From Flavobacteriaceae bacterium (GTDB lineage Bacteria > Bacteroidota > Bacteroidia > Flavobacteriales > Flavobacteriaceae): DNA of 40,852 bases. The number at the start of each line of letters is the position of its first letter. The first letter of the stretch is position 1. Position numbers and translations under genes: made by a program. Shown in pieces: positions 8,019-18,200 of this stretch. The stretch covers positions 1 through 40,852 of the forward strand of contig JAURRA010000023.1 of the NCBI GenBank assembly GCA_030835825.1. The letters are read 5' to 3'. The notes below the pieces were generated by a model. That model was not told the DNA's origin. It did not search any database and saw only the letters and a program-made list of their open reading frames with translations.

Positions 8019-10427
8019 TTAATTTCTCAAGGGTTTACCAGTTTTGAGCATATGCTCTATACGCTCTAAGGTTTTTCTTTCACCACAAAGGCTTAAAAAT
8101 GCTTCTCTTTCAATGTCCAGTAAATACTGTTCTGAAACTAAAGTGGCTTCAGACAAGTTTCCACCTGCCATCACATAGGCCAGTTTATTTGCTATTTTGT
8201 GATCGTGTTCAGAGATAAAATCGGCTGATTTCATGGCATCAGTTCCAACCAAGAACATGCCCAGTGCCTGTTTGCCCAAAACTTTAACGTCTTTTCGTGG
8301 CACGGGCTGAGTATATCCTTGTTCAGCCATCAATTTGGCATAGGTCTTTGCTGTAGCGATTTGTCTATCTCTATTGACTACCACGGTGTCTTTGCCTGTT
8401 TGTAAAATGCCTAAATCAAAAGCCTCATAAGCCGAAGTGGATACCTTGGCCATTCCAATAGTTAAAAAGTATTCTTGTAGGACATTGAGTTCCACATCAT
8501 TTTTTCTGAATGAATCTGAAGCCCTTAATGTCAGTTCTTTAGATCCACCACCACCTGGAATTACACCCACGCCAAATTCAACCAAGCCGATATAGGTTTC
8601 GCTTGCGGCAACAACCTTATCTGCGTGCAAGGAAAGTTCGCAGCCACCACCAAGAGTCATGCCATGGGGTGCGGCAATTGTGGGAATTGACGAGTAGCGC
8701 ATCCTCATCATAGTGTTCTGAAAATATTTGATGGCTTGATTGAGTTCCTCATATTCTTGCTCTACGGCTAACATGAATATCATGGCGATATTAGCCCCAA
8801 CACTGAAATTGGCGCCCTGATTTCCAATAACCAATCCATCAAAATCTTGCTCTGCTATATCGATAGATTTATTCAACCCTGCTAAAACATCGCCTCCTAT
8901 GGTATTCATTTTTGACCGGAATTCGGCATTCAAAATGCCGTCTCCTAAGTCGTGTAGAACAAAATCTTTGTTTTGATAAACGGCTGGTTTTTCCCTTAAA
9001 TTATTCAGAATAATAAAGGCATCTTGACCTGGAATTTTCACAAAGTCTTTAGCATCTCTGTCATAACAATATGTTGCCCCTTCTTTTACTCTATAAAAAC
9101 TGTCTACTCCTGCTTCGACCATCTCATGAACCCAAGGCGCGACATGCAAACCAAGCTCTGTTATCAGTTCAATACCCTTAGTTAACCCTATGGCGTCCCA
9201 TATTTGAAATGGACCATGTTCCCAGCCATATCCCGCCTTCATGGCATCATCAATTTTATACAAATCCTCTGTAATCTCTGGAATGCGATTCGACACGTAT
9301 GCAAAGGTTGAACCAAACATTTTTCTGTAAAATTCTGAAGCTTGATCGGTGCCACTGATTAAGACAGGAAAACGATCAATGACGTTTTCAATCGCTTTTG
9401 TTTTACTCAATACAGGAAAGTTGGTCTTTTTTTGAGGTGAGTAAGTCAATGTGTTTAAATTTAAGGAAAGTATCTCCCGTAGCCCCTTGTCATTTGTGGT
9501 TTTTTTATAAAACCCTTGTCCTGTTTTATCGCCAAGCCATTGATTTTCCAACATGTTTTGAACAAATTCAGGGATTTTAAAATCCGCTCTCATTTCGTCA
9601 TGGGGACAGTTGTCATAAACCCCATTTGCCACGTGAACTAAAGTGTCTAATCCAACCAAATCAGTAGTTCTGAATGTTGCTGACTTGGGTCTTCCAATAA
9701 CTGGGCCCGTAAGTCTGTCCACATCTTCAACATTTAGCCCCATGGCTATAACCTGTTGAAATAGACTTTGAATGCCGTAGGTTCCAATTCTATTGCCAAT
9801 AAAGGCTGGAGTGTCTTTAGCAACAACCGCGGTTTTTCCTAGAAACTTCTCGCCGTAAGAGCGCATGAATTCTAATACTTTTTGATTTGTTTTCGGCCCG
9901 GGTATAATTTCGAATAATTTTAAATACCTCGCAGGATTGAAGAAATGGGTTCCGCAAAAATGAGCTTGAAAATCATCGCTGCGACCTTCGCTCATCAGAG
10001 CAATTGGAATCCCTGAAGTATTGGAAGAAATCAGTGTGCCTGGTTTTCTGTGTTTATCTAACTTTTCAAACACGGATTTTTTGATCTCTAGGCGCTCAAC
10101 GACTACCTCAATAATCCAATCGACTTCTGCAACTTTAGAAATATCGTCATCTAAGTTGCCAGTTATTATTCTTGAGACCAAATTAGTGTGATAGAGCGGA
10201 GCAGGTTTTGTTTTTATGGCCTTAGAAAGTGCGTCATTCACAATTCTATTTCTCACAGCCTTGTCTTCTAGTGTGAGTCCTTTAACTTGCTCGTTTGGGT
10301 TCAAAGAATTTGGCACTATGTCCAATAAGAGGACTTCTACTCCAATGTTGGCGAAGTGACAAGCGATGCCACTACCCATAATTCCAGAGCCTATTACCGC
10401 TACTTTATTGATGTTTCTGTTTTTCAT
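8019..10427 (-). CDS. fadN: 3-hydroxyacyl-CoA dehydrogenase / enoyl-CoA hydratase fusion (FadN type)
   Basis: An 802-residue bifunctional beta-oxidation enzyme that hydrates enoyl-CoA and oxidises the 3-hydroxyacyl-CoA with NAD. The dehydrogenase is N-terminal: Rossmann motif G13-S-G-I-M-G18, the catalytic His161 in the HFFNP segment and Glu173. Its C-terminal helical domains follow to about 470. The crotonase-fold hydratase is C-terminal: NFSVGAN near 540 and HGMTLGGGCELSLHAD (588-603), with the likely acid/base glutamates Glu598 and Glu617. This domain order is that of FadN of Bacillus and the reverse of E. coli FadB. Its start codon overlaps the MarR gene stop (ATGA), so the two are almost certainly translated together. 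Confidence 0.94.
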   Translation of the reverse strand: MKNRNINKVAVIGSGIMGSGIACHFANIGVEVLLLDIVPNSLNPNEQVKGLTLEDKAVRNRIVNDALSKAIKTKPAPLYHTNLVSRIITGNLDDDISKVAEVDWIIEVVVERLEIKKSVFEKLDKHRKPGTLISSNTSGIPIALMSEGRSDDFQAHFCGTHFFNPARYLKLFEIIPGPKTNQKVLEFMRSYGEKFLGKTAVVAKDTPAFIGNRIGTYGIQSLFQQVIAMGLNVEDVDRLTGPVIGRPKSATFRTTDLVGLDTLVHVANGVYDNCPHDEMRADFKIPEFVQNMLENQWLGDKTGQGFYKKTTNDKGLREILSLNLNTLTYSPQKKTNFPVLSKTKAIENVIDRFPVLISGTDQASEFYRKMFGSTFAYVSNRIPEITEDLYKIDDAMKAGYGWEHGPFQIWDAIGLTKGIELITELGLHVAPWVHEMVEAGVDSFYRVKEGATYCYDRDAKDFVKIPGQDAFIILNNLREKPAVYQNKDFVLHDLGDGILNAEFRSKMNTIGGDVLAGLNKSIDIAEQDFDGLVIGNQGANFSVGANIAMIFMLAVEQEYEELNQAIKYFQNTMMRMRYSSIPTIAAPHGMTLGGGCELSLHADKVVAASETYIGLVEFGVGVIPGGGGSKELTLRASDSFRKNDVELNVLQEYFLTIGMAKVSTSAYEAFDLGILQTGKDTVVVNRDRQIATAKTYAKLMAEQGYTQPVPRKDVKVLGKQALGMFLVGTDAMKSADFISEHDHKIANKLAYVMAGGNLSEATLVSEQYLLDIEREAFLSLCGERKTLERIEHMLKTGKPLRN

Positions 10428-10885
10428 AACTGGGATATTGTTACCTCATTATAATTCAATGCTTTTTTTGAGCTAACGACCTGATTGATTTGATCGATCA
10501 CTTCGAAGAAATTATTTAATTTTTCAGTTGATATTTTTTCTGCAACCGCCTGATTAAAGTCTAGAACTTGTTGTCTTGTGTAATCTCTTCGCTCCTTGCC
10601 AAATGACGTTAAGTGGATAAGAACGCCTCGGCCGTCGTTTGGGTTTGGCGTTCTGTATACCAAATCTAATTCCTCCATAGATTTTAGTATACGTGAAAGG
10701 CTAGTGGACTCAATTCCCATTTTAGGTCCAAGCGCAGTAGATGGGGTACCTAACTCTGGGTCGAGACTGAGTAAAGCAAAACCAATAGACATCGTTGTCC
10801 CAAATTTCTGAGCCTCTTCATTATACATTTTTTGTATCGATAGCCAAGTGGCGCGCAACGCGTATTCGACAGTAAGTTTCTTCAT
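10424..10885 (-). CDS. MarR-family regulator of the beta-oxidation operon
   Basis: A 153-residue winged-helix regulator. The recognition region is about 45-105 (PSTALGPKMGIESTSLSRILKS), followed by the wing with the conserved D-x-R pattern in NPNDGRGV. MarR proteins bind as dimers to palindromes and are usually released by small ligands. This one is the first gene of the stretch encoding fadN, fadA and the dehydrogenase, overlapping fadN by 4 bases. Control of this operon, perhaps in response to acyl-CoA or fatty acid, is the natural inference. Two perfect palindromes lie just upstream (10891-10920), one overlapping a -7 promoter element, which would fit autorepression. The ligand is not known. 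Confidence 0.88.
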   Translation of the reverse strand: MKKLTVEYALRATWLSIQKMYNEEAQKFGTTMSIGFALLSLDPELGTPSTALGPKMGIESTSLSRILKSMEELDLVYRTPNPNDGRGVLIHLTSFGKERRDYTRQQVLDFNQAVAEKISTEKLNNFFEVIDQINQVVSSKKALNYNEVTISQL

Positions 10886-10889
10886 TACA

Positions 10890-10897
10890 CAAATTTA
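10890..10897 (-). promoter_or_regulatory. -7 promoter element for the marR-fad operon
   Basis: TAAATTTG on the minus strand matches the Bacteroidota -7 consensus TAnnTTTG. It ends four bases before the MarR ATG, so a transcript from it would be leaderless or nearly so. No TTG -33 element is seen at the usual spacing, so strength is uncertain. Confidence 0.45.
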
Positions 10898-10920
10898 TAT
10901 AAATTTATTATGCATGCATA
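10891..10920. promoter_or_regulatory. Two adjacent palindromes, candidate MarR operators
   Basis: AAATTTATATAAATTT (10891-10906) is a perfect 16-base palindrome and TATGCATGCATA (10909-10920) a perfect 12-base palindrome two bases further on. The first overlaps the -7 element of the marR-fad promoter. MarR dimers bind palindromes of this size near their own promoters, so either could be the operator. The first is pure A/T and thus less telling than the second. Confidence 0.5.
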
Positions 10921-10963
10921 GTAAAAATATAAAATCTTTTAAACAGAGGGGTCAATATATGGA

Positions 10964-12739
10964 TTAGGCTCTGTAGATGCCTTCTATGAGGGGAAGATAT
11001 TTTTCTTTAATCACTCTTCGTTTCATTTTCATTGTAGGGGTGAGGTGGCCATCATCTATGGTCCACATCTCTGGGGTCAAACGGAAGGCTTTGATTTGTT
11101 CCCAGCGACCAAAGTTAGAATTGACAGCATCAATTTCTTTTTGAATCCGATCGATAACCACTTGTGATCCAGCAATAATTTCGGGGGTATATGGACCTTG
11201 AAATTGTTTTCTTTTCATCCATTGGGTAATGAAAACAAAATTGGGTTGGATCAAAGCCGCAGGCATTTTTTCGCCTTCACCGACTACCATTACTTGCTCG
11301 ATAAAACGAGATTGTTTCAATTGATTTTCAATAACTGCTGGTGCAATGTACTTTCCACCACTGGTTTTAAACATTTCCTTTTTTCGGTCAGTAATTTTCA
11401 AAAATCCATCACTATCAAGTTCACCAATATCTCCTGTATGAAAATAGGCTCCAGTCATGACTTCTGATGTTTTTTCTGGATCCTTGTAGTAACCTTGCAT
11501 CACGTTGGGTCCTTTGACTAATATTTCGCCGTCTTCTGCAATCTTGACTTCAACGTTGTCTATGACTTTTCCGACTGTTCCAATTCTGAATCCGCCATTT
11601 CTTTCATCATTTACAGAGACTATAGGGGAGGTCTCTGTTAAGCCGTAACCTTCCATAATAGGCATTCCTGCTGCGGCAAAAACTCGAGCAAGACGCGTTT
11701 GTAGGGGAGCGCTGCCAGAAACAAACAAATCCATATTACCGCCAAAAGCCTCTTTCCACTTGCTAAATATTAGTTTCCGTGCAATTTTTAATTTCAACTC
11801 GTAGAAAAACCCATTTTGACCATAAGGTTCGAATTGTAATCCCAAATTGACAGCCCAAAAGAACAATGCTTTTTTGATACCGGTCAGGCCTTCTCCTTTA
11901 GCAATAATGCCGTCATAAACCTTTTCATACAAGCGAGGCACGGCTGTCATGATATTTGGCTTGACTTCTTTTATATTATCAGTAAGCAACTCGATCGACT
12001 CTGCAAAGTAGGTCGAAACGCCACAATATTGGTAGAGGTACAAAATGATTCTCTCAAAAACGTGACATACAGGCAAGAAACTAAGTGATACTGATCCGCC
12101 ATAGGTAAGAGGCACTCTTTTCTCACCATCCAAAACGTTAGTCACTAAATTGTGATGAGAGAGCATCACTCCTTTTGGTTTTCCTGTAGTTCCTGAAGTG
12201 TAAATTAAAGTAGCTAAATCCGATGGTTGAACTGCCGCCTTTCGTTGCTCAAGCTCTTGATTGTTACTCGTATCTTTTCCCAGTTCTAGGATTTTAGACC
12301 AGTTATTAGCACCTTCAATATCGTCAAAAGTATAAATCCCTTTTAAATTTACTTCATGCTCAATGCTTTTGAGTTTGTCGTAAATTTCTTGATCGGAAAC
12401 AAAACAATAGGTGGCTTCAGAATGATTGATAATGTAGGCATAATCAGAAGCCGATATGGTTGGGTAAATGGGTGCATTTTGAGCTCCTATTTGCAAAACG
12501 GCCATATCTAAAACGCTCCACTCGTTGCGGTTGTTAGAAGTGATGACAGCAATTTTATCATTCGCTTGTACTCCCAGTCGTAGCAGTCCTCTACTGACCT
12601 CATTAGCCTGATCTACAAAAGCTTGTGAGGAGAGCACGTTCCAATGCCCTTTGATTTTAGTTGCGAAGGCACAATCTAAATTGAATTTTTCAAGCTGGTA
12701 ATAGGGAAAGTCAAATACGCGGGTGATAGCAATACTCAT
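10964..12739 (-). CDS. fadD: Long-chain fatty acid-CoA ligase (AMP-forming)
   Basis: A 591-residue adenylate-forming enzyme that activates fatty acids to acyl-CoA with ATP, feeding the adjacent beta-oxidation enzymes. The ATP-binding P-loop is LIYTSGTTGKPKG (178-190). The GYGLTETSP motif lies near 370, and the C-terminal domain begins around YFHTGDIGEL with the hinge and DRKKEMFKTSGGKY carrying the catalytic lysine region. It resembles the long-chain ligases often called FAA1/FadD15-like in Bacteroidota rather than E. coli FadD. It is transcribed in the same direction 78 bases before the MarR gene; the promoter and palindromes in that gap suggest it can be expressed separately. The start codon lies within the short palindrome ACTCATGAGT (12734-12743). 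Confidence 0.93.
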   Translation of the reverse strand: MSIAITRVFDFPYYQLEKFNLDCAFATKIKGHWNVLSSQAFVDQANEVSRGLLRLGVQANDKIAVITSNNRNEWSVLDMAVLQIGAQNAPIYPTISASDYAYIINHSEATYCFVSDQEIYDKLKSIEHEVNLKGIYTFDDIEGANNWSKILELGKDTSNNQELEQRKAAVQPSDLATLIYTSGTTGKPKGVMLSHHNLVTNVLDGEKRVPLTYGGSVSLSFLPVCHVFERIILYLYQYCGVSTYFAESIELLTDNIKEVKPNIMTAVPRLYEKVYDGIIAKGEGLTGIKKALFFWAVNLGLQFEPYGQNGFFYELKLKIARKLIFSKWKEAFGGNMDLFVSGSAPLQTRLARVFAAAGMPIMEGYGLTETSPIVSVNDERNGGFRIGTVGKVIDNVEVKIAEDGEILVKGPNVMQGYYKDPEKTSEVMTGAYFHTGDIGELDSDGFLKITDRKKEMFKTSGGKYIAPAVIENQLKQSRFIEQVMVVGEGEKMPAALIQPNFVFITQWMKRKQFQGPYTPEIIAGSQVVIDRIQKEIDAVNSNFGRWEQIKAFRLTPEMWTIDDGHLTPTMKMKRRVIKEKYLPLIEGIYRA

Positions 12740-12805
12740 GAGTCATACTTTTAGATTAGGCAAATTAGGAAAAAAAAGTCAGTTGACCCTAACATTAGGT
12801 TGTCT
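12740..12805 (-). other. Short intergenic region with a weak hairpin
   Basis: Between the M14 peptidase stop and the ligase start, CCTAA/TTAGG arms (12788-12799) and GTCA/TGAC arms (12778-12787) sit next to a run of eight A on the plus strand (12770-12777), which reads as a T tract on the minus strand. This could be a weak terminator for the peptidase gene, but the stems are only 4-5 bases. Confidence 0.3.
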
Positions 12806-15220
12806 CTATTTTTTAATGATCTTAAATCGCAATTCTCTCTCGCCATGCTGAATTGAGATGATATACAGACCATTAGCCAATGATTCTAGAGATGCTTCAA
12901 AATTGCCAGAGAGAGCAGTAGATCGATAAACGGCCTTGCCCAGCAGATTAGTAATTTGAATATGATATTGATCCAGCTTAGTTTGCACATATAACTTGTT
13001 TGTCGTTGGATTTGGATAAAGCCTAATATCACCGACATCAAAAGTGTGATTACCAAGACTTGGATCAATGACCGATACGTTGAGATCATCAAAATAAAAG
13101 CCGTCTGCTTGCACTTCAGCATCAGAATGGAGCGTAAATCTGAACCAAATTTCATCGCCTATATAATCATTTAAAGAAATAGACTCTTTTACCCAGTTGG
13201 GTTGTGCGCCATCGTAGATTGGCTCGCCCAGGGCGCCAGACTGATCAGCTACTCCTGTTTTTGTATATCTCCCGCATTGTGGTATCCAAGTATTGCCACC
13301 ATCATTCGACACCTCAAATTGCACGTAATCGTATCCTGATTCGATATCCCATTTAGCCATGAAAGAAACTTCTGCAAATAGAGTTCCAGTGGTCAAGTTT
13401 ATGGGATTGGATAATTGAATGGAGCTACTCGTGTTTGCGGTATAATCACCATTCGCAGAATCGGTTATTGAACTAGAAGCAGAAACGAAGTCGGCAGTTG
13501 TGGTGCCCCAAGCAGTAGATTCCCAATTCGTAGAAGTATTATTAGCTGGTTCGCTGAAGATTGTAGATGAAGTGCCGTATACCTTGGATATTTTTCTTCG
13601 ACTTTCAAATAGTCCATTGTCGACCACCAAATCAAATTCTATGAGATCCCCTGGGCTTATATCTGAACTCAGATTCAATTCAATTTCTCCAGCAACGGTC
13701 TCTCCTTGCGCCATATTGCTAAAAGTATCGCTGTTTCCAACTGATAAAATATTAGTGCTTAGGGGGAAAATGTAAACCGTGAAATCGCCGTCGTCGGACA
13801 AGCCTAGCCTTTTTAAATTATAGGATATCGAGGTGTTTTGATTGGGCAAATTGATATCCGACTGATCCGCCACTTCGGCGTAATTGTGAATCAGTCTAAT
13901 TGCGTTGATATTGGTATCGGCCATGTCTTGACAAATGCCAATAATATCGCTTGAATTTGGCCAAAAGGAAGAGCCGATTTCAGGGGTCAAGGCAAAAACC
14001 TTTTCACGTGTACCTCCATTTTCGGTTTGAAGCATACCGTACATAAAATCATCGCTGTCACCGGCAGCTGGATATAGTTCAGACGCAATTTTGTTGTCAT
14101 AATCATTTTGCGCTACCATTATGCTGCTAATTTCTTCAAACAAGGCGTTGTCTGGGGTTGGCACATCAAAGTCGTAACCGTAGGGAAATAAGAGCAAATT
14201 ACCATAGGTATGGGCGTTTAGAGCCATCTTAATATTATGCGTCTCTATAAAATACCTTAGGGCGCGATTTTCAGGTTCTGAAAATGGACCAGTTCCCGCA
14301 TAGGTGTCGTTCAAAGTATTGTCCGAGGTACCGGTGGTATTCCAGACTTCATTGCCAGCAGGAGTAACATAGGAGTAATTTCGGTTATTATCTACGCCGT
14401 AACCACCTTTTCTGTTTTTACGCCACATGCCTCCTCCAGCTGGGTCTGTTGTTTCGTTATAGATATAGCCATCGGGATTAACACAGGGAATAAAAAATAT
14501 TTCTGTGTTGTCGATCAAGTTTTTGATTTCGTTGTCAGAGCTATAATTTTCCAGAAGATACCACATAAAGAAAATGAGTTGCTGTAATGACGCAGGTTCT
14601 CTGGCGTGATGAATAGCGTCAAATAAAATTTGTGGTTCACCTTCTTCGGTATTCGGGTTGTCGGATATTTTCACCCATTGCAAATAACGGCCCTCCTCTG
14701 TTTGATAGGCATTTGGTGTGCTCGGGTTGTACAAATCCACGCGCGAACTAATCAAATTGGGATAAAGGGAATGCATGTCATCCAACTCCTGAAGCATTTC
14801 AGAATAAGTATAAAAACCTCCGAAATCTGAGCTGTTCTTGACATCGTAATTCTCGGGTACAGCAAAGCTAATAGAGCCAGAGTCGGCGCTGCACAGTGCG
14901 TTCCGATTCGCTGATTTTTCAATATCCTGAATCTTACCTTTGTTGCGTTGCGCGTAGTAATGACTAACGTTGGGGATAATAATTTCGACATCTAAGCCCA
15001 AGGCACGTGCTGCGTTGATTTCAAAATCTGAAAAATCGGATTCTAAATAAACGTTTTTTTTGGACTTGACATGATCTAGAGCAATACCCGCTTTGGCCAT
15101 CCTATCGAGATCGTTATAATTTTGATAGAAAATTTTAGCCCGTTGATAGTTTTGAGTCTGACCAAAAGAACTAATCACGTGGAGACTCAGGATGCAAATA
15201 AAGAAAATGACTGATTTCAT
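12806..15220 (-). CDS. Secreted M14 zinc carboxypeptidase with T9SS sorting domain
   Basis: An 804-residue secreted metallopeptidase. Signal peptide to about residue 20 (ending SSFG), then a propeptide-like segment to about 120. The M14 carboxypeptidase domain spans about 130-445: zinc ligands His205 and Glu208 in HHARE, third ligand His337 in NAHTYG, and catalytic Glu414 in LTPEIGS. Substrate-binding segments NPDGY and NNRNY are also present. A beta-sandwich region (about 550-720, ending FYFDDLNVSV) resembles the adhesion/MAM-like modules of such proteases. The last 75 or so residues are a type A T9SS C-terminal domain (LYPNPTTNKLYV to the end), which targets the protein across the outer membrane and is then removed. 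It probably digests extracellular peptides. The gene stands alone between the ligase and purL. Confidence 0.93.
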   Translation of the reverse strand: MKSVIFFICILSLHVISSFGQTQNYQRAKIFYQNYNDLDRMAKAGIALDHVKSKKNVYLESDFSDFEINAARALGLDVEIIIPNVSHYYAQRNKGKIQDIEKSANRNALCSADSGSISFAVPENYDVKNSSDFGGFYTYSEMLQELDDMHSLYPNLISSRVDLYNPSTPNAYQTEEGRYLQWVKISDNPNTEEGEPQILFDAIHHAREPASLQQLIFFMWYLLENYSSDNEIKNLIDNTEIFFIPCVNPDGYIYNETTDPAGGGMWRKNRKGGYGVDNNRNYSYVTPAGNEVWNTTGTSDNTLNDTYAGTGPFSEPENRALRYFIETHNIKMALNAHTYGNLLLFPYGYDFDVPTPDNALFEEISSIMVAQNDYDNKIASELYPAAGDSDDFMYGMLQTENGGTREKVFALTPEIGSSFWPNSSDIIGICQDMADTNINAIRLIHNYAEVADQSDINLPNQNTSISYNLKRLGLSDDGDFTVYIFPLSTNILSVGNSDTFSNMAQGETVAGEIELNLSSDISPGDLIEFDLVVDNGLFESRRKISKVYGTSSTIFSEPANNTSTNWESTAWGTTTADFVSASSSITDSANGDYTANTSSSIQLSNPINLTTGTLFAEVSFMAKWDIESGYDYVQFEVSNDGGNTWIPQCGRYTKTGVADQSGALGEPIYDGAQPNWVKESISLNDYIGDEIWFRFTLHSDAEVQADGFYFDDLNVSVIDPSLGNHTFDVGDIRLYPNPTTNKLYVQTKLDQYHIQITNLLGKAVYRSTALSGNFEASLESLANGLYIISIQHGERELRFKIIKK

Positions 15221-15263
15221 TAATTTGGAATATGGATTTGAAGCGCTTTATAAATATCAATTA

Positions 15264-18200
15264 TCATGCCATCGATAGCGTATGGTTTACAATCCAATTG
15301 CGTGCATTTACAAAGGCTTGAAGCCAAGGACTAACCGTGTCTGAACGACCGGGATAATGCGCCCAGTTCCAGGGAAATATAGAGCGCTCCAAGTGAGGCA
15401 TAGTTACCAAATGTCGTCCTGTAATATCGCAGAGCATTGCAGCGTTATAGTCCGACCCGTTGGGGTTTGCTGGATATGAGTCGTAGCCGTATTTAGCTAC
15501 GATTCTGTATTGATTTTCGGCTAATGGTAAATCAAATTTGCCTTCTCCATGGCTTACCCAAATGCCGAGTGTACTGCCTTCTAATGATCCTAACATCACG
15601 GATGAATTGCGAGCTATTTTTACTGAAGTGAAGTTGCTCTCGTGTTTTTCCGACAAGTTATGACCCATATGCCCTGGTTGTTCTAGGTCAGAATTGATTA
15701 AGTTCAATTCCATAAATAACTGACAGCCATTACATATACCTATGGATAGGGTGTCTGTTCGATTAAAAAAGTTGATCAGCGATTCTCGGGCCTTTTCATT
15801 GTACTTAAACGCACCAGCCCATCCCTTAGCTGAGCCCAAAACGTCGGAATTAGAAAAGCCTCCAACAGCACCGAGAAATGATAAATCTTCTAGGTTTTCT
15901 CTTCCAGAAATAAGATCCGTCATGTGAATATCTTTGACTTCAAAACCAGCCAAGTATAAAGCGTGAGCCATTTCTCTATCACTATTGCTTCCTTTCTCTC
16001 TCAATATTCCCGCTAGTGGTCGCTTGCCTTTGTTGGGTTTTTTGGGAATACTTCCATCAAAGAGATTGGGAAAATGGTAGGCTAGGGGCTGGTTTTTATA
16101 ATTGCGCAATCTAACCTCGGCAAGGCCGTTCGCCGTTTGAGTTTTATTCATTTCATAGGATGACAAGTACCATGCGTCTCTTAATTTTGAAATGGACAAA
16201 GGAAATAGATTTTCATGGTTTTTAATTGTTAAAACATCAGCCTCAAGAACTTTTCCAATTTTTACAGCCTCGGGGATTAATCGCATAATATCTTGTTCCG
16301 ACTCTTTGCTTTTTGACTGAAAAATGATAGCTATATTTTCAGCGAATAAGACTTTAATGGAATCAGACTCATTTAGTGGGGTGAGGTCTATGTCAGCCCC
16401 AAGTTGTACATCAGCGAAACACATTTCGAGTAGGGAAGTAATTAAACCACCTGACCCAATATCATGGCCTGCTGCAATATGTCCATTCTTGATCAACATT
16501 TGCATAGCGTCAAACTTTGACTTGAAGAAAGCAGCATCCGCAATACTTGGTGCCTGGTCTCCAATTTTGTTCATTGCTTGGCCAAAAGAACTACCGCCTA
16601 GGTTATACTCAGATTGGGATAAATTGAGGTAATAAATGGCGCCACCGTTCTTATGAAGTACAGGAGTGATTGTCTTTCTGATATCAGAGCAATGTCCGGT
16701 GGCCGAAATAATCACTGTTCCTGGGGCAATCACATCTTGATCATCATATTTTTGTTTCATCGAAAGGGAATCCTTACCTGTGGGAACGTTAATACCTAAC
16801 GATATTGAAAAATCAGAAACGGCTTTCACTGCTTGGTAGAGTCGCGCGTCTTCGCCAGGATTATTGCATGGCCACATCCAGTTCGCAGATAAGGAAACAC
16901 TAGACAAACCATGTTCTAAGGGCGCCCATATGATATTCGATAATGCCTCTCCAATACTATTCAGGCTACCTGCAATGGGGTCGATTAGTCCTGCCACTGG
17001 GGCGTGACCAATTGAGGTAGCCACACCTTGGTTACTTTTGAAATCTAATGCCATGACGCCGCAATTGTTCAAAGGAAGTTGCAGGGGTCCGACACATTGT
17101 TGAGTTGCTACCCGACCTCCAACACATCGATCGACTTTATTTGTCAGCCAATCTTTACAGGCTACAGCTTCTAATCGTAAGACAGATTCCAAGTAAGCGT
17201 TAAAATCTTTGACATCATAGGTGATGGGATCAAATGTGGCTTCAAGAGTTTCATCGGTCATAACAGTTTTTGGTGAACTTCCAAACATATCTTCCAAAGC
17301 TAAGGACATTGGCTTTTCTCCCGTGGATTCTGAAATAAACTCAAACCTTTGATCTCCCGTGACTTCCCCAACGACATAGAAGGGGGCCCTTTCACGGTCT
17401 GCAATTTCTTTTAACCTTGGAACAAACGATTTTGGAATGATGAGCCCCATACGTTCTTGAGATTCATTTCCAATGATTTCTTTATAAGACAGGGTGGGAT
17501 CCCCGATTGGAAGTTGGTCGATATTAATTTTTCCTCCTGTCGATTCCACCAACTCAGACAAACAATTGAGGTGTCCTCCTGCGCCATGATCATGAATAGA
17601 GATTACGGGATTATCAGTGCTCTCCACCAGAGCTCGAATAGTGTCGGCCACCCGTTTTTGCATTTCAGGATTTGATCTTTGGACAGCATTGAGTTCAATT
17701 CCTGATGCATAGGCTCCAGTATCAGAGCTTGAAACTGCCGCTCCGCCCATACCGATTCGATAGTTATCTCCTCCTAAAACAACGATAACATCTCCAGCCT
17801 TAGGTTCTTTTTTATGGGCGTAGTCGGCTTTGCCGTAACCTACACCACCCGCTAGCATAATCACCTTGTCAAATCCAATAGTAGATTTATTTTCTTCATG
17901 CTCGAATGTTAACAGTGATCCAGTAATCAATGGTTGTCCAAACTTATTTCCGAAATCTGATGCGCCATTACTCGCCTTGATTAAAATGTCCAAGGGTGTT
18001 TGATAGCGCCATTGACGCGGCGCAATTTTTTGTTCCCAAGGTCGTCTGGTAGTGCGGGAGTAGGGTGTCATGTATACAGCTGTTCCAGCAAGCGGGAGCG
18101 AACCAATACCGCCAGCAAGCCTATCTCTAATTTCACCTCCCGATCCAGTAGCAGCACCATTAAAGGGTTCTACTGTGGTGGGGAAATTATGGGTTTCGGC

